DNA from: Actinomycetota bacterium
GTDB taxonomy: Bacteria; Actinomycetota; Actinomycetes; Mycobacteriales; Mycobacteriaceae
DNA length: 64,000 bases
Assembly (NCBI GenBank): GCA_018268465.1
Contig: JAFDWN010000002.1
Span: 95,140 to 159,139, forward strand
Direction: 5' to 3'
Below, piece after piece: positions 28,916 through 36,317 of this stretch (its first letter is position 1; the number at the start of each line of letters is the position of its first letter). Both the position numbers and the translations under genes were made by a program. The notes under the pieces are model-generated. The model ran no database searches. It was not told the DNA's origin and worked only from the letters and a program-made list of their open reading frames with translations.

Positions 28916-30156
28916 GCAACCCGCACTACTGGGCCTGTCGTCTACAGGAGCTTCAGCCGCTCGCATGGGACCAGCGAGCCCGCACGGTGTGGGCCTACGC
29001 AGACGGCGCGTGGTCGGAGGCCGACCACCTCGTCCGAGACCAGCTCCCCCGGCTTGCTCACGAGGCCCGCGACATTGGGAAGCTGATCAGCAACACCGAG
29101 CACCACCTGCGTTCTGCGCTGATCGGCCAAGGGGATCTGATCGACCCGTCGACACCTGATGTCGGCTGCGTGCCGACCCCGTCAGGTCTGTACGAGATCG
29201 CAACCGGCGAGGTGATCGAGCACGACCCCGGCGCTGACACGTTGTACCGGCTGGCCGTCGATCCGGTGTTCGACGGTAGCACCGAGGTGTTTGACGGCTA
29301 CCTACGGCAGACGTTCCACGACGGGGACGCTCCCCGCGTCCTGGACCTGCTGGCTTATTCGCTGGCACCTGGTAACCCCCGGCAGGAGGCGGTGATGTTG
29401 GTCGGTGCGGGAGGCAACGGCAAGGGTGTGCTTCTGCGGCTGCTGGCTGCGATGTTCCGCGAGGTCGACGTGGTCTCGGTGTCTCTTCAGGCGATGGCGA
29501 AAGACACGTTCGCTGCTCGACGGCTCTATGGCCGCGCGATGAACATCGTCCCGGAGATGAGCGCCGAGCGGATCGGTGACTCGACGCTGTTCAAGTCGGC
29601 AACCGGCGAGGACACGCTGGCGATGAACAAGAAGTACGGCGAAGCGATTGACGCGAAAGTCTGGGCGCACCATTGGTTTTCGGTCAACGAGATTCCTTCG
29701 TGCTCTGACGGCTCGGACGGTTGGGTCCGTCGCTGGCAGGTAGTCGAGTTCCCGAACCAACCGGATCGTTCGGATACGACGTTCGAGGCCCGGTTGCACC
29801 GGGAGCTGCCTGCGATTGTCGGCAAGCTGCTGCGTCGGTTGACCGAGAACGCTTCCGGCCGCTCGTACCTCGTGCGGGAGACCGCGGCGGGCAAGTCTGC
29901 GCTTGAGCGGCTGGCTGATCGGTCCAGCTCGATCCGCGCGTGGCTGTCTGACGTAGCGGCTGAGATCACCGAGCACCTGAACCAGACCGAGCTGCTGGAG
30001 CTGTTCCGCAAGTGGGCGTACGACGAGAACCTAGACGAGCGGTTCATCCCGACCCGCCGAGCGTTCGCGGAGAAGCTTCGCGCGGTGGTCGGCGCAGAGT
30101 GTGCGGTTAACGGAAAACGCGGCTGGACGCTCTCAAAATGCACCCTACGGGGGTGA
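28912..30156 (+). CDS. SF3 helicase / P4-type primase C-terminal protein
   Basis: A 414-residue protein of the phage/plasmid primase P4 family. Walker A is GAGGNGKGVLL near residue 165. Walker B and motif C of superfamily 3 are probably in the regions RAMNIVPEM and WAHHWFSVNEIP, followed by DGWVRRWQVVEFP, typical of the D5-like ATPase. The N-terminal 110 residues resemble the D5_N segment (GCVPTPSGLYE). A catalytic primase domain is not seen, so it may act as the replicative helicase. GTG start overlaps the preceding stop. Iterons lie at and beyond its 3' end. Confidence 0.85.
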   Translation: MSNPHYWACRLQELQPLAWDQRARTVWAYADGAWSEADHLVRDQLPRLAHEARDIGKLISNTEHHLRSALIGQGDLIDPSTPDVGCVPTPSGLYEIATGEVIEHDPGADTLYRLAVDPVFDGSTEVFDGYLRQTFHDGDAPRVLDLLAYSLAPGNPRQEAVMLVGAGGNGKGVLLRLLAAMFREVDVVSVSLQAMAKDTFAARRLYGRAMNIVPEMSAERIGDSTLFKSATGEDTLAMNKKYGEAIDAKVWAHHWFSVNEIPSCSDGSDGWVRRWQVVEFPNQPDRSDTTFEARLHRELPAIVGKLLRRLTENASGRSYLVRETAAGKSALERLADRSSSIRAWLSDVAAEITEHLNQTELLELFRKWAYDENLDERFIPTRRAFAEKLRAVVGAECAVNGKRGWTLSKCTLRG

Positions 30157-30248
30157 AAATGCACCCTAATCGGGCGTAAATGCACCCTACTTGCACCCTG
30201 TTTTGCGGCATTACCGCAGGTCGCAGCTCCGAGGGTGCAAAAGGTGCA
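30139..30248. repeat. TGCACCCT iterons, candidate replication origin
   Basis: TGCACCCT occurs at 30139, 30160, 30181 and 30192 in direct orientation, spaced 21, 21 and 11 bases (two, two and one helical turns). An inverted copy AGGGTGCA is at 30232 and a partial one at 30242. The first copies overlap the helicase gene end. The non-coding stretch 30157-30420 otherwise holds no recognised gene. Confidence 0.6.
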
Positions 30249-30420
30249 TGTTTTTCGCAGAAGCTTTCTAGCTGCTACATGGCGTGCATCGTCCCGAGCG
30301 CAGCGAGGGCACTAATCACCGGGTCTCGGTCAGGTCGGCCGAGGCCCTTTTGCTTGCCCAGATCAGGGCAGAACCACGGGATCGCCAACCGGCGACCCGA
30401 ACCGCAGAAGAGGGGAACAC

Positions 30421-30573
30421 ATGAATCAGCTAGAGCAGGCGGTCATCGCCGCCGCTGAGCACGGCGCACCGCCGAAAACCTGGCACGTCGGCCCTGACGC
30501 CGTGATCCAACTGGCCGAGGGCATCGGCCACCTGTTGACCGGCTCGACGGTCACACACTGGACGCATGATTGA
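30421..30573 (+). CDS. 50-residue hypothetical protein
   Basis: A short frame starting MNQLEQAVIAAAEHGAPPKT, preceded by AGAGGGG six bases away. Its stop TGA (30571-30573) overlaps a possible TTG start of the HNH gene. No family is recognised. The good ribosome site and tight junction argue for a real gene. Confidence 0.5.
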   Translation: MNQLEQAVIAAAEHGAPPKTWHVGPDAVIQLAEGIGHLLTGSTVTHWTHD

Positions 30574-30593
30574 GCGACGGGCCGAAGCGAATA

Positions 30594-31142
30594 ATGTCCG
30601 AGAAGAGATGCACCAAGTGCGACACGGTCAAGCCGGTAGAGGAATTCAACCGCCGGGCGTCGGCCAGAGACGGACTACACCCGCATTGCAGGAAGTGCCA
30701 GCAACTCGCAAACACGGCCTACCGCGCTGAGCACCGAGAGGCGCTTTGTGGGAAGCGGAGGGAGTTCTACCGGAACAACCAGGACCGCCTACGCGACGAG
30801 GCTAGGGCCCGACACGCTGCCTACCGAGCAGCGGACCCGATGTACGAACGACTCAAGTGCGGCAAACACAAGGCCGTTCGTCGCGGTTGCTCGGTTGAAC
30901 AGTTCACCTCCGCTGACCTCCTGGCCTATTGGCAGGCGGTCGGTATAGACCCGACCCGCTGCTACTACACCGGGGAGCTACTCGGAGACGGCTGGCAATT
31001 GGATCACATGACGCCGCTCGCAAGGGGCGGCCCTCATGCCGTTTGGAACTTGGTTCCGTGCCTGGCGTCCGTGAACAACCTGAAGCAGGACAAGACAGCA
31101 GACGAGTACCTGAACAACAACCGAGAGGTAGTAGCGGCGTGA
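30594..31142 (+). CDS. HNH endonuclease (copy 1)
   Basis: A 182-residue protein. The N-terminal CTKCDTVKPVEEFNRR ... CRKC is a zinc-finger module common in phage HNH proteins. The C-terminal nuclease core is CYYTGELLGDGWQLDHMTPL, ARGG and NLVPCLASVNNLK, with the H-N-H residues visible. It shares most of its C-terminal sequence with the second HNH protein at 32714. A TTG at 30570 would add eight residues and overlap the previous stop. Phage HNH proteins act in packaging-linked cleavage or homing; the role here is unknown. Confidence 0.85.
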   Translation: MSEKRCTKCDTVKPVEEFNRRASARDGLHPHCRKCQQLANTAYRAEHREALCGKRREFYRNNQDRLRDEARARHAAYRAADPMYERLKCGKHKAVRRGCSVEQFTSADLLAYWQAVGIDPTRCYYTGELLGDGWQLDHMTPLARGGPHAVWNLVPCLASVNNLKQDKTADEYLNNNREVVAA

Positions 31143-31603
31143 TAACAGAGACCCCGGTAGCTGGGGCTGAGATCAATTCTGAGCCACTTTCAGACGAATC
31201 TGGTACGTCGGTACCAGACGAGACACCGGACGGCTCTGAGAGGCCGATGCCACGAGAACAGCGGTACCGGCTCGAATTGCGGGAGGCAGAGCGGCAGCGT
31301 GACGCCCTGGCTCAGCGGGTAGACCTGCTAACCCGCCGAGAGGTCGAGCGTATCGCTGGCGAGCACCTGGCCCAAGGGGCCGATCTCTTGGGGATCTCAG
31401 GCAACAGCCTCGATGCTTACATCAACGAGGAGACCGGCGAGGTTGACGCTGACCGCGTCCGCGAGGACGCCAGGATCTTGCTGGCCGACCGTCCGGGTCT
31501 GCGGAAGAACGCGGCTGCGTTCGACCCGTCGCAGGGGCTCGGGGGACGGCCTCCGCAGAAGACCGGCCCGCAGTCGCTGGGCCAAGTAATCCTGATGTCT
31601 TGA
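31139..31603 (+). CDS. Capsid scaffold-like protein
   Basis: A 154-residue acidic protein, GTG start overlapping the HNH stop. The N-terminal half is disordered and acidic. The middle is a coiled coil (EQRYRLELREAERQRDALAQ, REVERIAGEHL), and the end has QGLGGRPPQKTGPQSLGQVI. Length, coiled coil, basic-proline tail and place directly before the capsid gene are typical of actinophage scaffolding proteins. Assignment is by form and position. Confidence 0.65.
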   Translation: MITETPVAGAEINSEPLSDESGTSVPDETPDGSERPMPREQRYRLELREAERQRDALAQRVDLLTRREVERIAGEHLAQGADLLGISGNSLDAYINEETGEVDADRVREDARILLADRPGLRKNAAAFDPSQGLGGRPPQKTGPQSLGQVILMS

Positions 31604-31703
31604 GCTTGCCCGTCGTCTGTGGCGACGGCGCTAGTTCACCAATGCCTCTGTGAGGCAACAAGATCCGAGCCTGCGGCTCGGTGACTCACACAACAACTAA
31701 TCG

Positions 31704-31728
31704 GGCCTCTGACAGCGAGTCAGGGGCC
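31704..31728 (+). terminator. Hairpin upstream of the capsid gene
   Basis: GGCCTCTGAC pairs with GTCAGGGGCC around AGCGA and is followed by TTACTC. A second hairpin, CCGAGCC/GGCTCGG, lies near 31666-31681. They separate the scaffold and capsid genes and may terminate or stabilise transcripts. Confidence 0.55.
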
Positions 31729-31753
31729 TTACTCATGTCCATAGGAGGACAAC

Positions 31754-32584
31754 ATGGCGATGAATCACGCAGGCACCAATGACGCCTTCACCCCGGTTGA
31801 GTTCGGCAAGCTGCTGAACAAGGCCCTCCAGTCCGAGTCGGTCGCGCTGCAGGCGACCACGGTCGTTCACACCGACAAGGTCGGCATGACGTTCCCGATC
31901 TGGGAGAGCGACCCGGCCGTGAACTGGCTGGCCGAGTTGGCCACCATCACGGCGACTGACGGCGCTACCGGCGGCGTCCCCGTCGTCCCGAGCAAGGTCG
32001 GTGGCATCACGCGCCTGTCCAACGAGCTGGCTGACGACTCCAGCCCCGAGGTTGCAGAGCTGGCCGTCCGTGGTCTGGTCAACCAGATCGCTCACGCGGT
32101 CGATACCGCGTTCGCGGGCAACACCGTGACGAACGGCCCGAGCGGTCTGCTCAGCACGGCCTACACCGCCGTGGACACGGGTGCGAGCATCACGAACCTG
32201 GACCCGTTCATCTCGGCTGTGTACAAGGCGAAGGCCGTTGGCGCGAAGCTGACTTCGTGGGTCATGGACCCGGCCGTCGCTGAGACCGTCCAGAAGCTGA
32301 AGCGGTCGACCGGTTCCAACGAGAACCTGATCGAGTTCACCGCGAACGGCGATCTCGCCATCTGCGGGCTGCCGGTCTACACGCTGCCCGCCGTGGACGC
32401 GGCAACGCTGTTCTGGGGGATCCCCGAGGACCGTGTCGTGACCGTGCTCCGCAAGGACGCCGAGGTGACCCGGTCGAAGGATTCCGGTTTCTACAATGAT
32501 GCCCTTGATGTTCGCGCCATCACGCGCGTTGGCCTGGGCTTCCTCCACCCCGCCGCGATCATCAGGGGTTACGACGCGGCCTGA
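31754..32584 (+). CDS. Phage major capsid protein (HK97-fold type)
   Basis: A 276-residue protein starting after ATAGGAGGACAAC. The run VEFGKLLNKALQSESVALQ, GMTFPIWESDPAVNWLAE, KVGGITRLSNELADDSSPEV, and the late DRVVTVLRKDAEV and DVRAITRVGLGFLHPAA are characteristic of actinophage HK97-fold capsid proteins. There is no fused protease or long N-terminal delta domain, in keeping with a separate scaffold. A strong terminator follows. Having its own capsid gene sets this element apart from satellites that only remodel helper capsids. Confidence 0.88.
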   Translation: MAMNHAGTNDAFTPVEFGKLLNKALQSESVALQATTVVHTDKVGMTFPIWESDPAVNWLAELATITATDGATGGVPVVPSKVGGITRLSNELADDSSPEVAELAVRGLVNQIAHAVDTAFAGNTVTNGPSGLLSTAYTAVDTGASITNLDPFISAVYKAKAVGAKLTSWVMDPAVAETVQKLKRSTGSNENLIEFTANGDLAICGLPVYTLPAVDAATLFWGIPEDRVVTVLRKDAEVTRSKDSGFYNDALDVRAITRVGLGFLHPAAIIRGYDAA

Positions 32585-32645
32585 TCCCTTGCGGGACAAG
32601 GTGACTCGCCTTAGCGACGGCTAGGGCTTGAGAATGACAGCAGAG

Positions 32646-32680
32646 CCCCGAGGTTCCCTCCGAGCCTCGGGGTTTCTGTT
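32646..32680 (+). terminator. Intrinsic terminator after the capsid gene
   Basis: CCCCGAGG (32646-32653) pairs with CCTCGGGG (32665-32672), followed by TTTCTGTT. Confidence 0.85.
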
Positions 32681-32713
32681 GTCTTTCCAACACAATCGGA
32701 GGACCAAACCCAG

Positions 32714-33181
32714 ATGAAGACTTGCAGCAAGTGTGAATTGTCCAGACCGCTGGCTGAGTTCAATCGCAGCAGTCGCAGGGGCTACCAGAGTCGGTGCCGC
32801 GACTGCCAGAAGGCTGACTATCGAGGCGGCAAGGACAGGCACAGGCATTTGATGAAATGCGCCAACGCGCGGAGGCACCAAGCCGACCCGATCGCCCGAC
32901 GCCTATCCAACGCCGGGACCAAAGCCCGCCTCCTCGGCTGCGCCGTGGAACGGTTCACATCCGCAGATCTATTGGCCTACTGGCAATCACAGGGCATAGA
33001 CCCAACCCGCTGCTACTACAGCGGCGAGCCGCTTGGCGACGGATGGCACCTGGATCACAAGGTGCCGTTGTCTCGGGGTGGGGAACATGCCACTCACAAC
33101 GTCGTCCCCTGCAGTGCGTCAGTGAACATCTCCAAACACGACCGCACCGCCGACGAGTACCGAGAGGCGGTCTCAGCGTGA
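32714..33181 (+). CDS. HNH endonuclease (copy 2)
   Basis: A 155-residue paralogue of the HNH protein at 30594. It has an N-terminal CSKCELSRPLAEFNR ... CRDC finger and the nuclease core CYYSGEPLGDGWHLDHKVPL, SRGG and NVVPCSASVN. It is separated from copy 1 by the scaffold and capsid genes. ATCGGAGGA precedes the ATG. Its stop overlaps a GTG that could start the next gene. Confidence 0.85.
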   Translation: MKTCSKCELSRPLAEFNRSSRRGYQSRCRDCQKADYRGGKDRHRHLMKCANARRHQADPIARRLSNAGTKARLLGCAVERFTSADLLAYWQSQGIDPTRCYYSGEPLGDGWHLDHKVPLSRGGEHATHNVVPCSASVNISKHDRTADEYREAVSA

Positions 33182-33198
33182 CCGAGGAGAGAGCACAG

Positions 33199-33654
33199 AT
33201 GACCGACACAACCGAGAGCCCGCAGCGCCGCAAGAGACGGCGCACGCGCCGAGGGAGCACCAAGAGCGCCAACAAGCCCGTTGGCATCAGACCGAACCAG
33301 TCGACCAAGCCCTGTCCGCGCGAGGGCTGCCGGGGGTTCGTCAAGAGACCCGAAGCTGACCACTGCAGCTACCTGTGCGGCGTGATCGCCTCAGAGCTTG
33401 AGAAAGTCCAGCGGATCTGCGAATACCTGGGCACCGCAGGGCTGACCTCCGAATTGTGGTCCGAGGCCGTCGCACTCAGCGACACATGGACTCGGTACGT
33501 CGAGCTTGACCGTCGTATCTACAGAGCTGCTGCAGCGGTAGGAATATCAGACAAGCAATGGCGAGCGATCAAAGAGGGCACCAAGGACGAGCCGGCTGCT
33601 CATTACGCACCCGGTACTAGTCCTCAGGAGCCTGTTGCGGACGCTCACCGATAG
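33199..33654 (+). CDS. Phage protein with basic N-terminus and Cys cluster
   Basis: A 151-residue protein. Residues 1-25 are very basic (QRRKRRRTRRGSTKSANK). A Cys/His cluster follows (CPREGCRGFVKRPEADHCSY then LC), possibly one zinc site, and then a helical C-terminus. ATG 33199 has GAGGAGAG at good distance; a GTG at 33178 overlapping the HNH stop would add seven residues. Homologues are common beside HNH and terminase genes of actinophages in my recollection, but I assign no function. Confidence 0.6.
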   Translation: MTDTTESPQRRKRRRTRRGSTKSANKPVGIRPNQSTKPCPREGCRGFVKRPEADHCSYLCGVIASELEKVQRICEYLGTAGLTSELWSEAVALSDTWTRYVELDRRIYRAAAAVGISDKQWRAIKEGTKDEPAAHYAPGTSPQEPVADAHR

Positions 33655-33946
33655 GCGTTGCGCCGGGAAGTATCGGCGGCGGTAGCCCATCTTCATCCAA
33701 ACCCCAGGTCTCGATGTATTCGCCGGTTGCCTTGTTCACCGAGATGAACGGGCCGTCCTCGACGTAGATGAACTCGTAGTCGGCAGGGCTGCGGGGTCCG
33801 TAGACCTCCGCGTACGATCCCGCGGTCATCTGGAAGAACTCCTCGCTCTCCCATCCCCACGGGGCGACCAGGAACTCGGCCTCGGCCGGGTACGCGGATG
33901 CGCGATTGGCAGCCACGATGTCTCTTGCTCGCTCGAACGTGATCAA
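33617..33946 (-). CDS. Opposite-strand accessory protein (YrhB/Imm35-like)
   Basis: A 109-residue acidic protein, the only gene besides the integrase on the minus strand of the element interior. It starts MITFERARDIVAANRASAYP, has a PWGWESEEFF segment and DGPFISVNKATGEYIETWGL, a pattern like the YrhB/Imm35 family (GP-V-k-TG-v). The TTG start is preceded by GAGGAGG. Its 3' end overlaps the preceding gene by 38 bases. In satellites such reverse-strand singletons are often accessory genes, e.g. for immunity or phage interference; that role is a hypothesis. Confidence 0.6.
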   Translation of the reverse strand: MITFERARDIVAANRASAYPAEAEFLVAPWGWESEEFFQMTAGSYAEVYGPRSPADYEFIYVEDGPFISVNKATGEYIETWGLDEDGLPPPILPGATPIGERPQQAPED

Positions 33947-34234
33947 TCCGGCCTCCTCGGGTCACATAGTCACAGGTGGGACGGACAAGCGCAAGAGTGG
34001 TAATTAGCTCAGGCTTCAGGCAGGCGAGGGTGTATGCGCTGCTAGAAGAGCTGCGCGGTGCTGGACGTGGGTTTGCTGTAGACCCCCAGGGGGGTTACCC
34101 CTCCCTGCCCCCTCCTCGACCGGTCGGTTATGCGGCTGACCTTGCGTCCCGGGATCCCCTGTGTTTTCGCCCGACAAACGACCAGCTCACTGCACAAACT
34201 CCCAGGTCACAGACGACCAGAAACGAGGACAAAA
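33947..34234. other. Non-coding stretch before the small terminase gene
   Basis: No supported gene. It must hold the promoter for the terminase-connector block and that of the reverse-strand gene. A frame at 33976-34284 is open but has no ribosome site and no family resemblance. GACCCCCAGGGGGGTTACCCC around 34081-34100 can form alternative hairpins. Confidence 0.5.
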
Positions 34235-34597
34235 ATGGCCGAGAAGGTGCCCAAAGCACCTACCGGACTCCGGGCACGAGGTAGGCGCATGTGGCGCGAG
34301 CTGTGGACCGTCTACGACTTTTCAGAGGCCCCCGAGCGCGTGTTCCTGCTGGAGGACGCGTGTCGGGTGGCCGACCTCATCGACCGGCTCCAGGCGGTCG
34401 TATCCGAAGCCGACGACCTCAGGGTCCGAGGCTCCCAAGGGCAGCCGGTCGGCATGCCCGAACTCGACTCACTCAGGCACTACCGGGCTTTGCTGGCCCA
34501 GCTCATCAAGTCGCTGGGCCTGCCCGACGAGGACGACAGCGGCAACACGCCGCAAAGCTTCTCGCGGCTCGGAAACGCCGCCAGATGGAGGAAATAG
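34235..34597 (+). CDS. Phage terminase small subunit
   Basis: A 120-residue protein beginning MAEKVPKAPTGLRARGRRMW and continuing ELWTVYDFSEAPERVFLLED, CRVADLIDRLQAVV, then RGSQGQPVGMPELDSLRHYR. This is the P27-like or mycobacterial prophage terminase small subunit pattern, also seen in phiRv1/phiRv2. It binds packaging sites and recruits a large terminase. No large subunit is present in the element, so a helper phage enzyme would be needed. CGAGGA precedes the ATG. Confidence 0.82.
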   Translation: MAEKVPKAPTGLRARGRRMWRELWTVYDFSEAPERVFLLEDACRVADLIDRLQAVVSEADDLRVRGSQGQPVGMPELDSLRHYRALLAQLIKSLGLPDEDDSGNTPQSFSRLGNAARWRK

Positions 34598-34600
34598 TAG

Positions 34601-34795
34601 ATGGCTAGACCCAAGCGCAGGAAAACCGCACAGCAGCAACAGCAGGCCGCAACCGGCGAGATGATCGCCGACTACCTGCACCGTCGACTGACGGGGCAGG
34701 TCACGCCACGACGCGGCTACCGCGGCCCTGTAGACGAGGGACTGTTGGCTCAGCTCAAGCAACGGCTGGCCGCTGCCCTCGGCAGGCGTCCATGA
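34601..34795 (+). CDS. 64-residue basic hypothetical protein
   Basis: A basic, Gln-rich protein (MARPKRRKTAQQQQQAATGE then MIADYLHRRLTGQV). TGGAGG is upstream. Its stop overlaps the next start (ATGA). No function is recognised. Confidence 0.65.
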   Translation: MARPKRRKTAQQQQQAATGEMIADYLHRRLTGQVTPRRGYRGPVDEGLLAQLKQRLAAALGRRP

Positions 34796-34980
34796 ACGAG
34801 GAACCTCAGGAATGGCCATACGGCGATGCGGAAGCATATTTGAGCGCCCAGCTCCGCTGGGACGCCTACGCCGAGCCCTGGACCCACGAGGACGAGCGCG
34901 CCCGTATGGCGCAACGGGCAGCCCTGGCAGCCCACCCGACCAGCATCAGCGCACCCGCTGCTGTGATGACCAACTACTGA
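34792..34980 (+). CDS. 62-residue acidic hypothetical protein
   Basis: An acidic, Trp-rich protein (MNEEPQEWPYGDAEAYLSAQ, then LRWDAYAEPWTHEDERARMA). It overlaps the preceding gene by four bases and so is probably translated in coupling. No family is recognised. Confidence 0.65.
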   Translation: MNEEPQEWPYGDAEAYLSAQLRWDAYAEPWTHEDERARMAQRAALAAHPTSISAPAAVMTNY

Positions 34981-35023
34981 AAGGTGTGTCGGCTACGCCG
35001 CCACGCCGAAGGAGAACAACCAC

Positions 35024-35161
35024 ATGCCACGCCGCAATAGCTGTGCCGGGCCCCGACTGGAGTTCGGCACAGGACCGGGGGCCCAGGCCCCGCACGCCTA
35101 CTTTCCCCCGCCGTTGGGACGGCCGAAGATCACCCGTCGCGGCCACAAAGGACAGCGATGA
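35024..35161 (+). CDS. 45-residue hypothetical protein
   Basis: A short frame starting MPRRNSCAGPRLEFGTGPGA and ending KITRRGHKGQR. AAGGAGAA precedes the ATG by eight bases and the stop overlaps the next start (ATGA at 35158-35161), so a real coupled gene is likely. No family is recognised. Confidence 0.55.
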   Translation: MPRRNSCAGPRLEFGTGPGAQAPHAYFPPPLGRPKITRRGHKGQR

Positions 35162-35550
35162 CGTACGCCGCAGCCGCTGACGTTCAGGCGGTCCTCGGCC
35201 GCGAGCTGGACACCACAGAGACGGTGCTTGTCGAGCGCCGGTTAGCCCAGGTAGAGCGGATGATCCTGCGTCGCGTGCCTGACCTGGTCGACAAGATCGC
35301 AGCCGAGGACATCGACGCGGCTGATGTGATCGACATCGAAGCTGAGGCCGTACTCCGCGTCATCCGCAACCCCGAGGGGCTGCGGTCAGAGCAGGATGGC
35401 CAGTACGGCTACCAACTGTCGAACGAGGCAGCCGACAACCGGCTACGGCTGACCTCCGAGGAGTGGGAATTGCTCGGCATCAAGCGCAGCCGGGTATTCG
35501 CGATCGGTCCAGCCGTCCGCGACTGGGACGGTCGGCTGGTGTCGCTGTGA
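35158..35550 (+). CDS. Head-tail connector (adaptor)-like protein
   Basis: A 130-residue, largely helical protein beginning MTYAAAADVQAVLGRELDTT and continuing TVLVERRLAQVERMILRRVP. It ends in a loop-rich segment (AFAIGPAVRDW-like). This pattern and length match the adaptor (Gp19-type) head-to-tail connector proteins of actinophages. It overlaps the preceding and following genes by four bases each. Confidence 0.72.
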   Translation: MTYAAAADVQAVLGRELDTTETVLVERRLAQVERMILRRVPDLVDKIAAEDIDAADVIDIEAEAVLRVIRNPEGLRSEQDGQYGYQLSNEAADNRLRLTSEEWELLGIKRSRVFAIGPAVRDWDGRLVSL

Positions 35551-35891
35551 GCTTGCTACGCAAGGGATCCGAAGTCGTGACCGTGTTCCCAGAAGAGACC
35601 GTAACCGACACCGATGGCAATACCCGCACCCGCGCGGGCTCGGTTGGCGTGGTCGTCCGAGCATCTGTACAGCCGATCAGCTCAACTGAGAACGCTGACG
35701 GCGCAGGGTTCACCACGACCAGCCGCTACCGGCTGCGGCTGGCAGGCGGATACCCCACAGGCGGCGGCATCCTCGGAGCACAGTCCAAAGTGGAATGGCG
35801 CGGCAAGCTCTACTCCATCGAAGGCGATGCCCAGCTCCACAACGGGTCCTCCCGCACAGCTCACGCTGTGTACGTGATGGTCCGCTCATGA
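35547..35891 (+). CDS. Head-tail stopper-like protein
   Basis: A 114-residue beta-rich protein (VSLLRKGSEVVTVFPEETVT, then GVVVRASVQPISSTE, YRLRLAGGYP, SKVEWRGKLYSIEGDAQLHN). It resembles the stopper (Gp16/HTJP-type) proteins that close the portal after packaging. GTG 35547 overlaps the adaptor stop. With the adaptor it suggests the element builds a helper-compatible neck, though it has no portal gene. Confidence 0.7.
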   Translation: MSLLRKGSEVVTVFPEETVTDTDGNTRTRAGSVGVVVRASVQPISSTENADGAGFTTTSRYRLRLAGGYPTGGGILGAQSKVEWRGKLYSIEGDAQLHNGSSRTAHAVYVMVRS

Positions 35892-35937
35892 GAGCGGCCA
35901 TCCAGGCGCGTCGGCAACTCCGTTGCTTAGCGATGGT

Positions 35938-36317
35938 TCGGTCGTGACCATCGACGGACGGCACCCGACCCTGGTCGGTGCCTAAGAGCGAACGGCTAAG
36001 CCGATTCGCGAGAGCCCTGGTTCGTAGCCAAGGACGTGTGCGACGTGCTCAAGCTCTACAACGTCAGCCAAACGATCGCGTATCTGGACCCCGACGAGAA
36101 ACAGCAGGTCAGCGCGACCATCATCAATAGTGATAGTCGGCCGGGATCGGGTCCGCAGTCGATCTCCCTCATCAACGAGTCCGGGCTCTACTCACTGGTG
36201 CTGAGCCGATCCTCGTTCTCGCTCTTGGACGATGACGAGAAGGGTGCGTCTACTATCCGCAATGCCCAGGTCAACGCGCAGATGTCCGTCATCAACGAGT
36301 CGAGTGTGAGGAGCTGA
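35938..36317 (+). pseudogene. BRO-N antirepressor remnant, right copy, interrupted
   Basis: The reading VVTIDG near 35944 is followed by about 50 bases containing a hairpin (GGCACCCGACC/GGTCGGTGCC) and stop codons. EPWFVAKDVCDVLKLYNVSQ then resumes near 36012 and continues SLINESGLYSLVLSRSS. A second partial copy of the same motif (LLDDDEKG ... SVINES) follows before the stop. It is therefore a broken and internally rearranged BRO-N gene. GTG 36036 could start a 93-residue peptide. Confidence 0.65.

Noticed and set aside
29302-30185. Long minus-strand frames opposite the helicase gene
   Set aside because: They mirror the high-GC third-position bias of the real plus-strand gene and encode Arg/Ser-rich sequence without motifs.
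33976-34284. 102-codon frame upstream of the small terminase gene
   Set aside because: No ribosome binding site, overlap with the terminase start in another frame, and a low-complexity tail.
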